A DNA stretch of 44,440 bases. It comes from Caballeronia megalochromosomata (GTDB lineage Bacteria > Pseudomonadota > Gammaproteobacteria > Burkholderiales > Burkholderiaceae). The translations under genes and the position numbers were made by a program. The stretch is from contig LRBF01000053.1 of assembly GCA_001580565.1 (NCBI GenBank), forward strand, positions 1-44,440, read 5' to 3'. Shown here piece by piece: positions 1 to 7,981 of this stretch. Under the pieces are notes generated by a model. The model was not told where the DNA came from. It did no database searches and worked only from the letters and a program-made list of their open reading frames with translations. Positions within the stretch are counted from its first letter, which is position 1. Each line of letters begins with the position of its first letter.

Positions 1-151
1 GCATTATCTCTTTAATACACATCTGTCTATACTCTTCTTTCTCCTGCTTCGCTTGTGTCTATCCATACTACTTGTTTCTTTATGTAGCCGCGTACCACCG
101 AACACTGCACTAGTTCCCTCGTCGGCAGCGTCAGATGTGTATAAGATACAG
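1..151. other. Sequencing-adapter-derived contig end (artefact)
   Basis: Bases 119-151 match the 33-base Illumina Nextera read-1 transposase adapter with one mismatch (T instead of G at 147), including the 19-base Tn5 mosaic end. Bases 7-24 resemble the reverse complement of the same mosaic end with one inserted base. The stretch between them is low-complexity and GC-poor, unlike everything after 152. The open frame of the neighbouring response regulator runs into this stretch and loses family similarity exactly here. Natural sequence therefore starts at about 152. The adapter match is seen directly; treating the whole of 1-118 as non-genomic is inference. Confidence 0.9.
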
Positions 152-478
152 GCCTACCACCTTTCGGTAGAAGGCGTCGATTTTCACCTCTATACCACGG
201 TCTACCACCTCCGCTTCCGCAAGCGAGCTATGCGCAATGATCGGCACCGTTGCAAATCGAGTCGAGCCGCGCATGGCTTTCGCCACGCTGAAGCCGTCGC
301 ACACCGGCATTTCGATGTCAAGAATGACCACATGGGGCACCCATGATTCCGGAATGGCAAGAGCTGCAAGACCGCCGGCTGCTACAAGAGCACAGCAGCC
401 GTAGGCCATAAAGGCGGCAGCAAGCGCGTCCGCCAAGGCGGCGTCGTCGTCAACGACGAGCACCGCCACAGGGGGCAT
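152..478 (-). CDS. Response regulator receiver domain protein (3' truncated by contig end)
   Basis: CheY-like receiver domain that would accept a phosphoryl group from a sensor kinase. The acidic cluster VVDDD lies at residues 7-11, the phospho-acceptor Asp is in VILDIEMP, the switch Ser is in IIAHSS and the conserved Lys is in AFYRK near the visible end. Only about 108 genuine residues remain, so a single-domain protein and the N-terminus of a longer regulator are both possible. The ATG at 478 is chosen because it directly precedes the first beta strand; the frame is open up to 583 but that extension has no family character. The C-terminus is replaced by adapter sequence. Confidence 0.8.
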
Positions 479-784
479 GACGGTCTCGAAGTCACGCGTG
501 GACCATAGACCCGGCATTGAAGTCGCGCTATAAGGCATGGCGGTATATCGCAGACAATCCCATTTCGCCTGCGCAAGGGGCATGCCGGTTTCCTGAGCGT
601 TGCGGACATCGAAGCGCCCCGATCACTCAAGGTCGCATATCAGGCTGACGATGAGCCTGTCACGGCCCCATAAAAAAACCGCCGAAATGGCCCGCCGTCA
701 TGCGGGCCGTAGGCGAATGCTCTCCGTGCGACCTAATATTAAGCATGCGGCAGCTATAGTGCCAGTTCGATCAGGAAGCGCATC
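479..784. other. Intergenic region, no gene recognised
   Basis: Open frames here on both strands are short and have no recognisable motifs. It contains the upstream regions of the receiver-domain gene (minus) and of the small gene at 785 (plus), with AGGAAG about 7 bases before the latter's ATG. Confidence 0.4.
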
Positions 785-1087
785 ATGCAATGGCCCGAAA
801 TGCGATACAAGGAACGGGTCCTTGTGCCCGACATCGTTGAAGACGACGGAATGTATGCCGTCAAGCTCGTCATTCGCTCGCCTGAAGGCACACAACATAC
901 GACCGATGTCCTTGGCGATTTTCCCTGTCCAGTGGGAGCGGTACGCTTCGCCTTTCAGTTTGGTATGGCACAAATCGATCACCAACCGCTCCCCGCACCG
1001 GAATGGACAGCGCAAGAGTGGCACGCCCTCCGGCTCGTTGTCCGGCGCGGTCGCGCTGCGTTCTTGGGTCAGGGCAGCCCAAATTAG
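785..1087 (+). CDS. Small conserved-looking hypothetical protein
   Basis: A 100-residue soluble protein without signal peptide or membrane segment. The start is supported by AGGAAG seven bases upstream of ATG 785; a second in-frame ATG lies at 800. The first 70 residues have balanced composition with alternating hydrophobic residues typical of a small beta-rich fold. The last 20 residues (RRGRAAF onwards) are basic and less convincing, and a frameshift near the 3' end cannot be excluded. I do not recognise the family and assign no function. It stands alone between the receiver-domain gene and a DUF421 remnant. Confidence 0.5.
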   Translation: MQWPEMRYKERVLVPDIVEDDGMYAVKLVIRSPEGTQHTTDVLGDFPCPVGAVRFAFQFGMAQIDHQPLPAPEWTAQEWHALRLVVRRGRAAFLGQGSPN

Positions 1088-1158
1088 TAACAGCGTTGAG
1101 ATGCGCTTTTTTGACAGCTCGATGCAACTTATCGCGACGGGAGCGCGGCTTCACTCCG

Positions 1159-1362
1159 AGTCTCGTTGCGGTCTTCTTCAGCGGCCTGGCTTTCATCCGC
1201 GCTGCCGGACGGCGTGCGTTTCGACAGCGATCGCCGTTCGACTACGTCGTCGCGATCTTACTGGGCGCCACCTTGAGCCGTGTCATCGTTGGCGCTTCAC
1301 CCGCCATACCAACGATGGCGGCATCGCTAGTTTCATTGGGGCTCCTTCTAAAAGTCGAATGA
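1159..1362 (+). pseudogene. DUF421 (YetF/YcaP-like) membrane protein remnant
   Basis: The frame encodes FIRAAGRRAFRQRSPFDYVV followed by AILLGATLSRVIVGASP. This is the first transmembrane hairpin and the signature of DUF421 membrane proteins, where an R-x-AGRR-x-F stretch precedes SPFDYVV. Full-length members have about 150-230 residues with a soluble C-terminal domain. Here the frame stops about 20 residues after the signature, and the sequence upstream of 1159 has no family character. It is therefore truncated at both ends. Family assignment is from motif recognition. Confidence 0.7.
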
Positions 1363-1558
1363 AAGCCTCAAAGGACTGACAGCAAGGCAGTCGCAACGAA
1401 GCGGAGATCCGTTCTGACCGGTGTTCCGTGTTGCGACTGACGGGTCAACTGCGATAACGGCTGCGTGAATGAGGGAATTTCGGCAATACGCGCTGACGGC
1501 AGACCGGAACGGCGAGCACGGTGCTTCGGCTATCTCGCGCTCATATAGTCTCGTGTCA

Positions 1559-1861
1559 CTATTGGTCGTCGCCGCGATACCGCTTTGGGTAAGAACGTGG
1601 GGGCGTTGAATTCGCGGTTGCCCATATTGCGCCCAGCAAGAATCCTAAACCTGCGGCAACTGCAAGCGCGGAGAGCGGACTGTCCACTGTCTTGTTGCGC
1701 ACGATCTCCGTCGTATCCGCGTACAGCAGTTGTGCCTTGCCGCCGAGTTCGCGCGCCTTACCGACCGCCTGTGTGCCGGTCTCGCCCAACACATCACCGG
1801 CAGCGTCCTGCACCTTGCCGGCAATTTCCTTGACTTTGCCTTCTGCTTTATCCGAGTCCAT
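1559..1861 (-). CDS. CsbD-like stress protein with C-terminal membrane anchor
   Basis: A 100-residue protein. Residues 1-45 (DSDKAEGKVKEIAGKVQDAAG and the following GETGTQAVGKARELGGKAQ) carry the Lys/Ala/Gly-rich amphipathic helical repeats of CsbD family general-stress proteins. A hydrophobic segment (SPLSALAVAAGLGFLLGAIWA) near residues 65-85 resembles the anchor of ElaB/YqjD (DUF883) proteins, so it is probably attached to the inner membrane. ATG 1861 is chosen because GGGAG precedes it at good spacing and family similarity begins there; the frame is open to 2074 without similarity. The biochemical role of the family is unclear; members are usually stress-induced. It lies divergent to the catalase gene. 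Confidence 0.85.
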   Translation of the reverse strand: MDSDKAEGKVKEIAGKVQDAAGDVLGETGTQAVGKARELGGKAQLLYADTTEIVRNKTVDSPLSALAVAAGLGFLLGAIWATANSTPPRSYPKRYRGDDQ

Positions 1862-2363
1862 TTTCGCTCCCTGGATACATTTGAATGCGGGACGTGCTGC
1901 TGCGCGTTGAATTCCTGGTCCGCCATCGCGTTCTCGTCGCGCAAGTTGTGTTCCCGTCGGCAGGAGTGCGGGTGGGATGGTCAGACCGCCCAATCCAGCT
2001 TCCTCTGATGCTAGATGAATGGACTCAAACGCAGCGCAGTCCAAATTTCCTATGTTCTGGTACGTCGTTTGCACCTCGCCCTGCAGCGATGTCGACGGCT
2101 ATAGCCGCCACACGCTTTACCGTTCGTCGATCTGCGCGCCCTAGGCGCTGCCGGTAGTCAAGCCTTCCTCAACGGCGTGGCTGCGTTCTCGGGGCCGTGC
2201 GCGCGCCGGAGCATTCGCTCCGAGACCTTGTATCGAGTTGGCCAGCAACGCATGCGCGCGCCTCGGCCTGCCGATTCAGGGCACCTCCATACCGTCAACT
2301 TTTGACCTGCACCGTTCGCGATCGTGCAGCGCTTCAGGTCGTCTGTATGAAAAGGAGTGGTTC

Positions 2364-3233
2364 ATGTTCGTTCATAACAAGCGCCTCCAGTACACCGTCC
2401 GCGTGGCTGCCCCGAATCCGGGTCTCGCCAACCTGCTGCTTGAGCAGTTCGGCGGACCGCAGGGCGAATTGGGCGCCGCCTGCCGATATTTCACTCAGGC
2501 TGTCGGTGAAGACGATGCTGGCCGTAAAGATCTGCTCTTCGACATTGCCACCGAAGAACTGAGCCATCTGGAAATCATCGGCTCGATCGTCGCCATGCTC
2601 AACAAGGCCGCCAAGGGGCAGCTTGCTGAGGCCGTCGAGTCGGAGGCCGAGTTGTATCGCTCGATGACAGGCAACGGCAACGACTCGCATACCACAGCGC
2701 TGCTGTACGGTGGCGGACCTGCGCTCACGAATTCCGCGGGCGTACCGTGGACATCTGCCTACGTCGACACGATTGGCGAGCCAACCGCCGATCTTCGCTC
2801 CAACATCGCGGCGGAAGCACGGGCAAAAATCGTCTACGAGCGCCTCATCAATATCACGGACGATCCGGGCATTAAGGACGCGCTCGGATTCTTGATGACC
2901 CGCGAGATCGCGCATCAGAAATCATTCGAAAAGGCGCTGCATTCGATCCAGCCCAACTTCCCGCAGGGCAAGTTGCCGGGCGTGCCTGAGTACACGAGCG
3001 TCTACTACAACATGTCTCGGGGCGAGGACGCGCGCGGCCCATGGAACGAGGGAAATGATTGGGAGTTCGTTGAAGATCCGCAGCCGGCGGTCGATGGCGG
3101 AGACGGCACGGCACGCGTGGGCGTCAACGAGGCAGACATCGAAGTGCTCAAGGGGATGGCAGCTCGGACGGCGTCGGATCCGTCGAGCGATCCTGTCACG
3201 GGCGCCGACATCGGGTCGGGTCAGGCGAGCTAA
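2364..3233 (+). CDS. Manganese (non-haem) catalase
   Basis: Converts hydrogen peroxide to water and oxygen at a dimanganese centre in a ferritin-like four-helix bundle. Expected ligands are present: Glu35 (PQGELGAA), Glu65 and His68 (TEELSHLE), Glu151 (AEARAKIVYE) and His184 (REIAHQKSFE). The length of 289 residues is normal. After residue 240 comes the typical Gly/Asp-rich tail. ATG 2364 is set by AAGGAG six bases upstream; the frame is open earlier but has no family similarity. No export signal, so it is cytoplasmic. It is followed on the same strand by a glycosyltransferase and a HAD hydrolase, a mixed stress cluster that may share a transcript. Confidence 0.95.
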   Translation: MFVHNKRLQYTVRVAAPNPGLANLLLEQFGGPQGELGAACRYFTQAVGEDDAGRKDLLFDIATEELSHLEIIGSIVAMLNKAAKGQLAEAVESEAELYRSMTGNGNDSHTTALLYGGGPALTNSAGVPWTSAYVDTIGEPTADLRSNIAAEARAKIVYERLINITDDPGIKDALGFLMTREIAHQKSFEKALHSIQPNFPQGKLPGVPEYTSVYYNMSRGEDARGPWNEGNDWEFVEDPQPAVDGGDGTARVGVNEADIEVLKGMAARTASDPSSDPVTGADIGSGQAS

Positions 3234-3362
3234 TTGCTCTGTTCGATTTCGATGAGGGAGGTAAGCCGGGCGGCTTCATCCCGTGTGGCTTGCCGATCAG
3301 GTCCATCTTCAGCCACAGGCCGGACCCTGTGGCACTTGCTAATAAAAACCAAAAGGAAGAGC

Positions 3363-4157
3363 ATGCTCAGCGTCGTTATTCCTGCGCACAATGAGGCTGC
3401 CCTCATCGAAGCATGCCTGAATTCCGTCCGCGTCGCCGCCTCGCATCCAGGGCTCGGTGGCGAACGCGTGCTGATCGTGGTAGTCGCCGATGGCTGCAGT
3501 GACCTCACCGAAGCAATCGCGGTTTCCTGTGGTGCGCTCGTCCTCAGCGCTTCCAAATGTAACGCTGGGAGTGCGCGTGACCTCGGGGCGCGTCTGGCCA
3601 TCGCCTACCATGCACGGTGGCTTGCCTTCACGGACGCAGACACGACAGTACACGCAGATTGGTTGGTCAAGCAACTCGAGTGTGGGACGGACGCGACGTG
3701 TGGTGTGATCGCCATCTCTGATTGGACGGGGCACCACGCTGAAACAAGAGCCGACTTTGTCACGACATTCCGCGATGTTGAGGGGCACCGCCATGTGCAT
3801 GGCGCGAATCTCGGCCTGTCCGCGGTCGCGTATGAAGCAACTGGCGGATTTCAGCCGCTCACCTTCAACGAAGACGTCGCACTGGTCCAAGCGCTCTCGG
3901 AGAACGACTTCTCCATCGCATGGACAAACAAAGTGCGTGTCGACACCAGTGCGCGAACGGAATCTCGCACACCTTGGGGCCTTGGTGCCACCTTGCGGGC
4001 GGTATCGGAAAAGCTCAACGCGGGACCTGATAAATCGCTAAGTGCTCCTCCCCTTTACGCCCGCTCAGGTCACGCTGACGCTGCAAACGAGGATCAGGGG
4101 AACAAGCAGATGCTCGGCGCACCAAGAGCCGCCGCCGCATTCCTTGACGGTATCTGA
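3363..4157 (+). CDS. Family 2 glycosyltransferase
   Basis: A 264-residue GT-A-fold glycosyltransferase. It starts with the classical VVIPAHNEAALIEACLNSV nucleotide-binding strand, has VVVADGCSD around 39-47, the metal-binding DAD at 91-93 (AFTDADTTV) and an acceptor-side NEDVAL motif near residue 169. No transmembrane helix is visible, so it may act on a soluble or membrane-associated acceptor in the cytoplasm. The donor and acceptor cannot be told from sequence. AAGGAAGAGC directly before ATG 3363 fixes the start. The 3' end lies 13 bases before the HAD gene, indicating co-transcription with it. Confidence 0.85.
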   Translation: MLSVVIPAHNEAALIEACLNSVRVAASHPGLGGERVLIVVVADGCSDLTEAIAVSCGALVLSASKCNAGSARDLGARLAIAYHARWLAFTDADTTVHADWLVKQLECGTDATCGVIAISDWTGHHAETRADFVTTFRDVEGHRHVHGANLGLSAVAYEATGGFQPLTFNEDVALVQALSENDFSIAWTNKVRVDTSARTESRTPWGLGATLRAVSEKLNAGPDKSLSAPPLYARSGHADAANEDQGNKQMLGAPRAAAAFLDGI

Positions 4158-4170
4158 ATAGGAGCGTCAC

Positions 4171-4833
4171 ATGCCCAAATCCGCGATCTTCGACGTTGAC
4201 GGAACCTTGGTCGATTCCGTCGATCTACATGCACTCGCTTGGCACGAGGCGTTCCTCCATTTCGGCTACAACGTGACTTTCGAGCAGGCGCGCAGTCAGA
4301 TCGGCAAAGGCGGTGACAATCTGCTTCCGGAATTCCTTACTGCGCAACAGGTCGATGAGTGTGGCCCGGCGCTTCAAGACTGGCGCGGCAAGCGATTCAA
4401 AAGCGCTTATCTCCCGCTTGTACGCCCCTTTTCCGCCGTGCCGGCCTTGCTGCAGCGATTACAGGCAAATGGAATCAAGCTCGCCGTCGCCTCCTCAGCA
4501 AAAAAGGACGAACTCGACGTCTACCTGCAGATTGCAGCGGTCGCAGATGTTTTTGACGTGACAGTTTCTTCAGAGGACGTCCAGACCTCCAAGCCAGCAC
4601 CCGATGCGTTTGAGGTGGCAATACACAAGCTTCGCGTCCCGCCGTCCGATGCGATCGCTATCGGTGACTCCCCGTATGACGCGCAAGCAGCAACCCGCGC
4701 TGGCTTGTGCGCGTTAGGGTTTTTGTCTGGCGGATTCACCGAAGCAGCGCTGCGTGAGGCGGGGTGCATGGCGATTTACGCCGGGCCTGGTGGTCTTCTG
4801 GCTTGCCTCGGCACTTCGGTGTTCGGACCATAA
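4171..4833 (+). CDS. HAD-superfamily hydrolase, beta-phosphoglucomutase/phosphoglycolate-phosphatase type
   Basis: A 220-residue cytoplasmic HAD hydrolase with all four motifs: DVDGT (nucleophile Asp8, acid/base Asp10), SSAKK (Ser108-Ser109), Lys141 in SKPAPDAF, and GDSPYD (Asp166, Asp170). The helical cap between motifs I and II is the C1 type of phosphoglycolate phosphatases and beta-phosphoglucomutases. It should hydrolyse or isomerise a small phosphorylated metabolite, which cannot be specified. AGGAGCG precedes ATG 4171. It directly follows the glycosyltransferase, suggesting an operon. A decayed relative sharing the TSKPAPDA motif lies at 18214-18360 on the other strand. Confidence 0.88.
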   Translation: MPKSAIFDVDGTLVDSVDLHALAWHEAFLHFGYNVTFEQARSQIGKGGDNLLPEFLTAQQVDECGPALQDWRGKRFKSAYLPLVRPFSAVPALLQRLQANGIKLAVASSAKKDELDVYLQIAAVADVFDVTVSSEDVQTSKPAPDAFEVAIHKLRVPPSDAIAIGDSPYDAQAATRAGLCALGFLSGGFTEAALREAGCMAIYAGPGGLLACLGTSVFGP

Positions 4834-4907
4834 AGGCAATCATCGACCACGTCACGCCACTGCAAAAGCGTTCAACGGCACCGAGGTCCCATCTCAAAGG
4901 AGAAGAC

Positions 4908-5093
4908 ATGGACGTTCCAGTCACGGAAGACCAAATCCGCAGCCTCGCCTATCAGTTGTGGGAAGAAGCGGGCAGTCCCGACGGACGCTCAGACGAGTTT
5001 TGGATCCTAGCGCAGACCCAACTTGCGAGCGGGCCTAAAGTGGGAATGCATGAAACGAGGGCCGGCGATGACGACCCTGCCATACCGAAGTGA
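4908..5093 (+). CDS. DUF2934 family small protein
   Basis: A 61-residue protein. The N-terminal part, TEDQIRSLAYQLWEEAGSPD followed by GRSDEFWILAQTQL, is the DUF2934 signature (Ile-Arg-x-x-Ala-Tyr-x-x-Trp-Glu, then Gly-Arg-x-x-x-Phe-Trp), a short helical hairpin of unknown function. AAGGAGAAGAC precedes ATG 4908, so the longer upstream frame from 4764 is not used. DUF2934 genes often lie in carbohydrate or stress clusters, which agrees with the neighbouring HAD gene 75 bases upstream. No targeting signal. Confidence 0.8.
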   Translation: MDVPVTEDQIRSLAYQLWEEAGSPDGRSDEFWILAQTQLASGPKVGMHETRAGDDDPAIPK

Positions 5094-5164
5094 CTAGCCT
5101 ACGCCTGCTTGTTCCTGAAGCTGCAAAAGTCTGGTGGTGAACTGGACCCGCTCGGCGAACGCGG

Positions 5165-5386
5165 ATGCAAGAAGGAACAACTAGAGGCGCAAATCCCGAA
5201 GAGACGGCCGACAGTGTGCTGCGCCTGCGTTGTTCCCCCGACGCTGATTGGAGCCGATTCGCGAAGGACCCGTGGGCCAAGAAGAATCCGTGGCTCAATA
5301 TGTTGCTCTCCGGCGCGAATGCGGTCATCGGTTCGACGCGAGGCCGCGCTACGGCGCAAGCGAAGCGGCGGGCGTCGCCCCTTTAG
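5165..5386 (+). CDS. Possible small hypothetical protein
   Basis: A 73-residue open frame. Its central part (RFAKDPWAKKNPWLNMLLSG and the following ANAVIGSTRGRATAQAKRR) looks like a real amphipathic helical segment. The start has no clear ribosome-binding site, and protein-like sequence may continue in another frame past the stop, up to 5481. It could be the middle of a frameshifted gene. Not recognised; no function assigned. Confidence 0.3.
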   Translation: MQEGTTRGANPEETADSVLRLRCSPDADWSRFAKDPWAKKNPWLNMLLSGANAVIGSTRGRATAQAKRRASPL

Positions 5387-5461
5387 TCAGCCGCACTCAC
5401 GCCGCCGTGCAAGCCGAAACAGCGGCGCGCGGCGCTGAGCGCGGGTTCATCGACAGCAACG

Positions 5462-5764
5462 TCATTCGCGCAGTGCGTTGAGAAGATTGCCGACCGCCCG
5501 GTGTGTCGACGCGCTCAATCCCGCGCCGATCGCCGTCTGAATCGTGCGACGCAGCCCGAGAATGGCGATACCAACCAGCGCGATCGCGATCAGTTCCGCA
5601 TTAGGCGTACGCAAAAACCACGGCGCGGCACGCGCGGTGGCAGGCAATCTGCGCGGTACGCGCGTGAGCCGCACGGGTTCGTTCGCGACGTGTGCGGCGA
5701 TCAACTCCGCGCGTGATTCTTCCATGCGCGCCAGCACGGTCTCCTGAGCTTCAGCGTGCTTCAT
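5462..5764 (-). CDS. Small membrane-associated hypothetical protein following a YqjE-like gene
   Basis: A 100-residue protein. The N-terminal half is polar and helical (KHAEAQETVLARMEESRAEL); a hydrophobic stretch LIAIALVGIAILGL lies at about residues 57-70, then an amphipathic tail. Its ATG at 5764 overlaps the TGA of the upstream YqjE-like gene in an ATGA junction, so the two are translationally coupled. The position after yqjE recalls YqjK in the enterobacterial yqjDEK cluster; sequence similarity to YqjK is not obvious, so this rests on context only. Likely an inner-membrane stress-envelope protein. Confidence 0.65.
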   Translation of the reverse strand: MKHAEAQETVLARMEESRAELIAAHVANEPVRLTRVPRRLPATARAAPWFLRTPNAELIAIALVGIAILGLRRTIQTAIGAGLSASTHRAVGNLLNALRE

Positions 5765-6134
5765 TGCGCCGCCTCCCTGATGGCGTCAGCGTCGCGTCGC
5801 AACGCTTCGCGCAGCATTTCAAACGGCTCGGCCGGCTTGCGCGACGTTATGACGATGGAAGCGATTACCGCCGCAGCGAGCCACGCGCCCGCGACGCACC
5901 ATGCGGTCAACACGAGATACGGCGTGCCGACCGTCGACACGATCACCGCGATCGACACGAACGAGAGCGGAACAACGCGCCGATCGTGAGCGCGACGAGC
6001 ACGACCACGTCGTGGAGCACGCGCTTCTTGGTCTCGGCGAGTTCGAGGGGAATCAGCTCGCCGTATTCGACGAGACGTCCCGCGCAGAAATGGCCGATCC
6101 TGCGCCAGTTGGCGATTTCTCTCTGGAGTGTCAT
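5761..6134 (-). pseudogene. YqjE-like (phage holin superfamily III type) membrane protein, frameshifted
   Basis: Two overlapping minus frames give one protein. The first (from ATG 6134, preceded by GAGAGGCAAG) encodes RIGHFCAGRLVEYGELIPLE, LAETKKRVLHDVV and the first membrane helix. The second, from about 5969 to 5761, encodes TPYLVLTAWCVAGAWLAAAV and the polar C-terminal helix. Adding one C in the short run at 5969-5970 restores a continuous reading (GALFPLSFVSIAVIVS) of about 124 residues, the usual length and two-helix topology. Whether this is a real mutation or a base-calling error cannot be told here. It is followed by a coupled small gene at 5764. Confidence 0.75.
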
Positions 6135-6494
6135 GCTTGCCTCTCCACCGCGGTTTCAGTCAAGACAGGTACAAAGCCATCACCTCCAACCAGCGAGCGT
6201 GCCGGCGGCAGACCGCGCCGATGATGAGGGGCAGCGGTGACCTCCCGCTCGAATGCACGACGGCTTGGGTACGAGCGATTGCAAGGCGTGACGTTCTATC
6301 GCTACCGCGCGCTACGCGAAGTCGACCAAACGGCGCATTTTGTGGCCCTATCGATGCGTGCCCGATCGCCACACATCGCCTGTGCGAGGGAGTCTCCCAG
6401 GCGGTGCCGTGCGGATGTCGCCGGCGACTCCGCTTCTTAAGTGGGGTTGACCCGCAAAGCGGTCAACGCGCAAGGGGCGGTCCCATCTCGTTCG
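6135..6494. other. Intergenic region, no gene recognised
   Basis: About 360 bases between the YqjE-like gene start and the stop of the next minus-strand gene. Short frames on both strands have skewed Arg/Ala composition and no motifs. No terminator or promoter stands out. Confidence 0.4.
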
Positions 6495-6995
6495 TCATTG
6501 CGATGGCCGCCGATTCCGGATGGCCGCGCGAACGTGCTCTGGCAAGGGGAAGGGCCGCTCACTTCGCATAAAGTGCTGAAGCCTCTCAGTGGCGGCTGTC
6601 AGGTCGCGCAAGCGGATGGTGGCCAGCTGTTGATCGTGCAGTTGAAGAACCCGCTCGAGTAGCGAGGCAGTCTCTGCATCGATGAGCCAGCGGCGCTCCG
6701 CTTCTACGCGCGACAACGCGGCACTCAAGCCGTGCTCCGCACGTGCGTAATCTTCAAGAGGCAGCTGGCCAAATCCCAGCTCCTGCAGCTGGTGCGTGAT
6801 GTAGAGAATTCTTAGAAGTTCGTTGAATTGATGAGAATTGCCGCAGCCGTCCTTGCGACAAGCGGCGAGCGCGAGGTGGATTTGAAGAGACATCTGCCGC
6901 ACGGATGCTGGCGGCAAGGGCAGCAACATCGCGCGACTCGTCGGACGACGGGGGCCGGTCGATCGTGGCGATTTTCGGGGGGCGCTGCGAGGCAT
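6495..6995 (-). CDS. Conserved Burkholderia-type hypothetical protein, helical
   Basis: Encodes up to 166 residues. From about residue 23 (MLLPLPPASVRQMSLQIHLA) the sequence is well-formed: mostly alpha-helical, with a HQFNELLRILYITHQLQELG segment and a Leu/Glu-rich second half (ERRWLIDAETASLLERVLQL). I recall similar short proteins in Burkholderia genomes, sometimes auto-labelled as Fis-type regulators, but I see no HTH motif and assign no function. The N-terminal 22 residues are Arg/Pro/Ser-rich and doubtful; ATG 6929 is the more probable start, although no good ribosome-binding site decides it. No signal peptide. Confidence 0.6.
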   Translation of the reverse strand: MPRSAPRKSPRSTGPRRPTSRAMLLPLPPASVRQMSLQIHLALAACRKDGCGNSHQFNELLRILYITHQLQELGFGQLPLEDYARAEHGLSAALSRVEAERRWLIDAETASLLERVLQLHDQQLATIRLRDLTAATERLQHFMRSERPFPLPEHVRAAIRNRRPSQ

Positions 6996-7174
6996 CGAAA
7001 GTGAGGGGATAGCAGTAATCGGCGTGCGGGAACAATCTTCCCGGTGGACCGCTTTATTCTAATGCCGCGGTGCGTGGCTCAGCAGGACGCTCCCTGTTGC
7101 GGTTATCCACAGATTCGGTTGAAAAGCTTGTGTACAACTCGCGTGGGAACGAAGTAAGTATGCCTTCGTGAATC

Positions 7175-7475
7175 TTTCGCATCCTTGTCTGGCTGCCGCG
7201 GTTGGTCACCATGGTCCCCGCGTTCATCGTCGTGGCGCTCGGGGTGGATGTCACCCAGGCGTTGGTCGTCAACCAGGTTATCCTGTCGTTCGCGCTGCCC
7301 ATTCCGATGGTGGCACTGGTGCTGTTCCACGCGCCGTCGGGACATCATGGGCGAATTCGTCAATAGCCGGGCAACGGACATTCTCGCGATCGGTGCGACG
7401 GCCATCATTCTCGTGCTGAATCTGGTGCTGCTTCTTCAGACCTTCGGCGTCGCCATTCCTGGCATGGCAGGCTGA
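7175..7475 (+). pseudogene. C-terminal remnant of Nramp-family Mn(II)/Fe(II) transporter (MntH-like)
   Basis: The first frame reads LPRLVTMVPAFIVVALGVDV, TQALVVNQVILSFALPIPMV and ALVLF. After one extra base in the CC at 7327-7328 the reading continues in another frame as RRDIMGEFVNSRATDILAIG and LNLVLLLQTFGVAIPGMAG, then stop. These are the last three or four membrane helices of an NRAMP/MntH proton-coupled manganese transporter. About 300 upstream residues are missing and a TGA immediately precedes the fragment. It is dead by 5' truncation plus a frameshift. Loss of an Mn importer is notable in a window that also carries an Mn catalase. Confidence 0.85.
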
Positions 7476-7981
7476 GCCTTGTTATATCGACCGCTAACGG
7501 CCGTGGCGGTCACAGTCAGCCACCCCGTTTCGACTTCGAGCGCGCGTCGGGCAGCACGTTCGCGCTGACACCACTGCGCGGCAGCGCCGTCCGAAGCCTT
7601 GCGCGTGAAATTCACGCCGTCGGTTGAATGTTCTGGTTGACTCAGAACCAGTTGTTTGGATCGTGCTTTGCCTTGATCTTGACTTCGCCTTCTTCTAATT
7701 GCGCGAGATTGGCAATCTTCTGCCGCGCTGCCGAGCCAAACGTACCCCCGCCATCACAGTGCGAAAGGCGGCTGGCGCGCTCGGTGGCCGTACATGAATG
7801 CGACGCCTTGAACTGCCTGGCGCTTGCGCCGGACGGCGTTTTTATGGTGGGGAATTACGGGGCGGGGGGTGGCACACCCATCGCTTTGCACTTGCCGGCG
7901 AAGCAAGCTGAGAAGATAAACGAGAGGTCTACGCCAAAGACGCAAGCCTCCCGAAGGACGCCCGACACACCTGAAGCATTC
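7476..7981. other. Region without a convincing gene
   Basis: No intact gene seen. On the minus strand a short frame ending at 7642 reads RQKIANLAQLEEGEVKIKAK and ends DPNNWF. It has protein-like composition and could be the tail of a lost gene, but I cannot name the family. The longer plus-strand frame 7628-8446 mostly lies antisense to the oxidoreductase gene and is rejected. Confidence 0.35.

Noticed and set aside
7642..7743. Minus-strand coding tail ending DPNNWF, possibly from a lost enzyme
   Set aside because: About 34 protein-like codons but no family could be named and no upstream continuation was found, so it is mentioned only in the intergenic entry.
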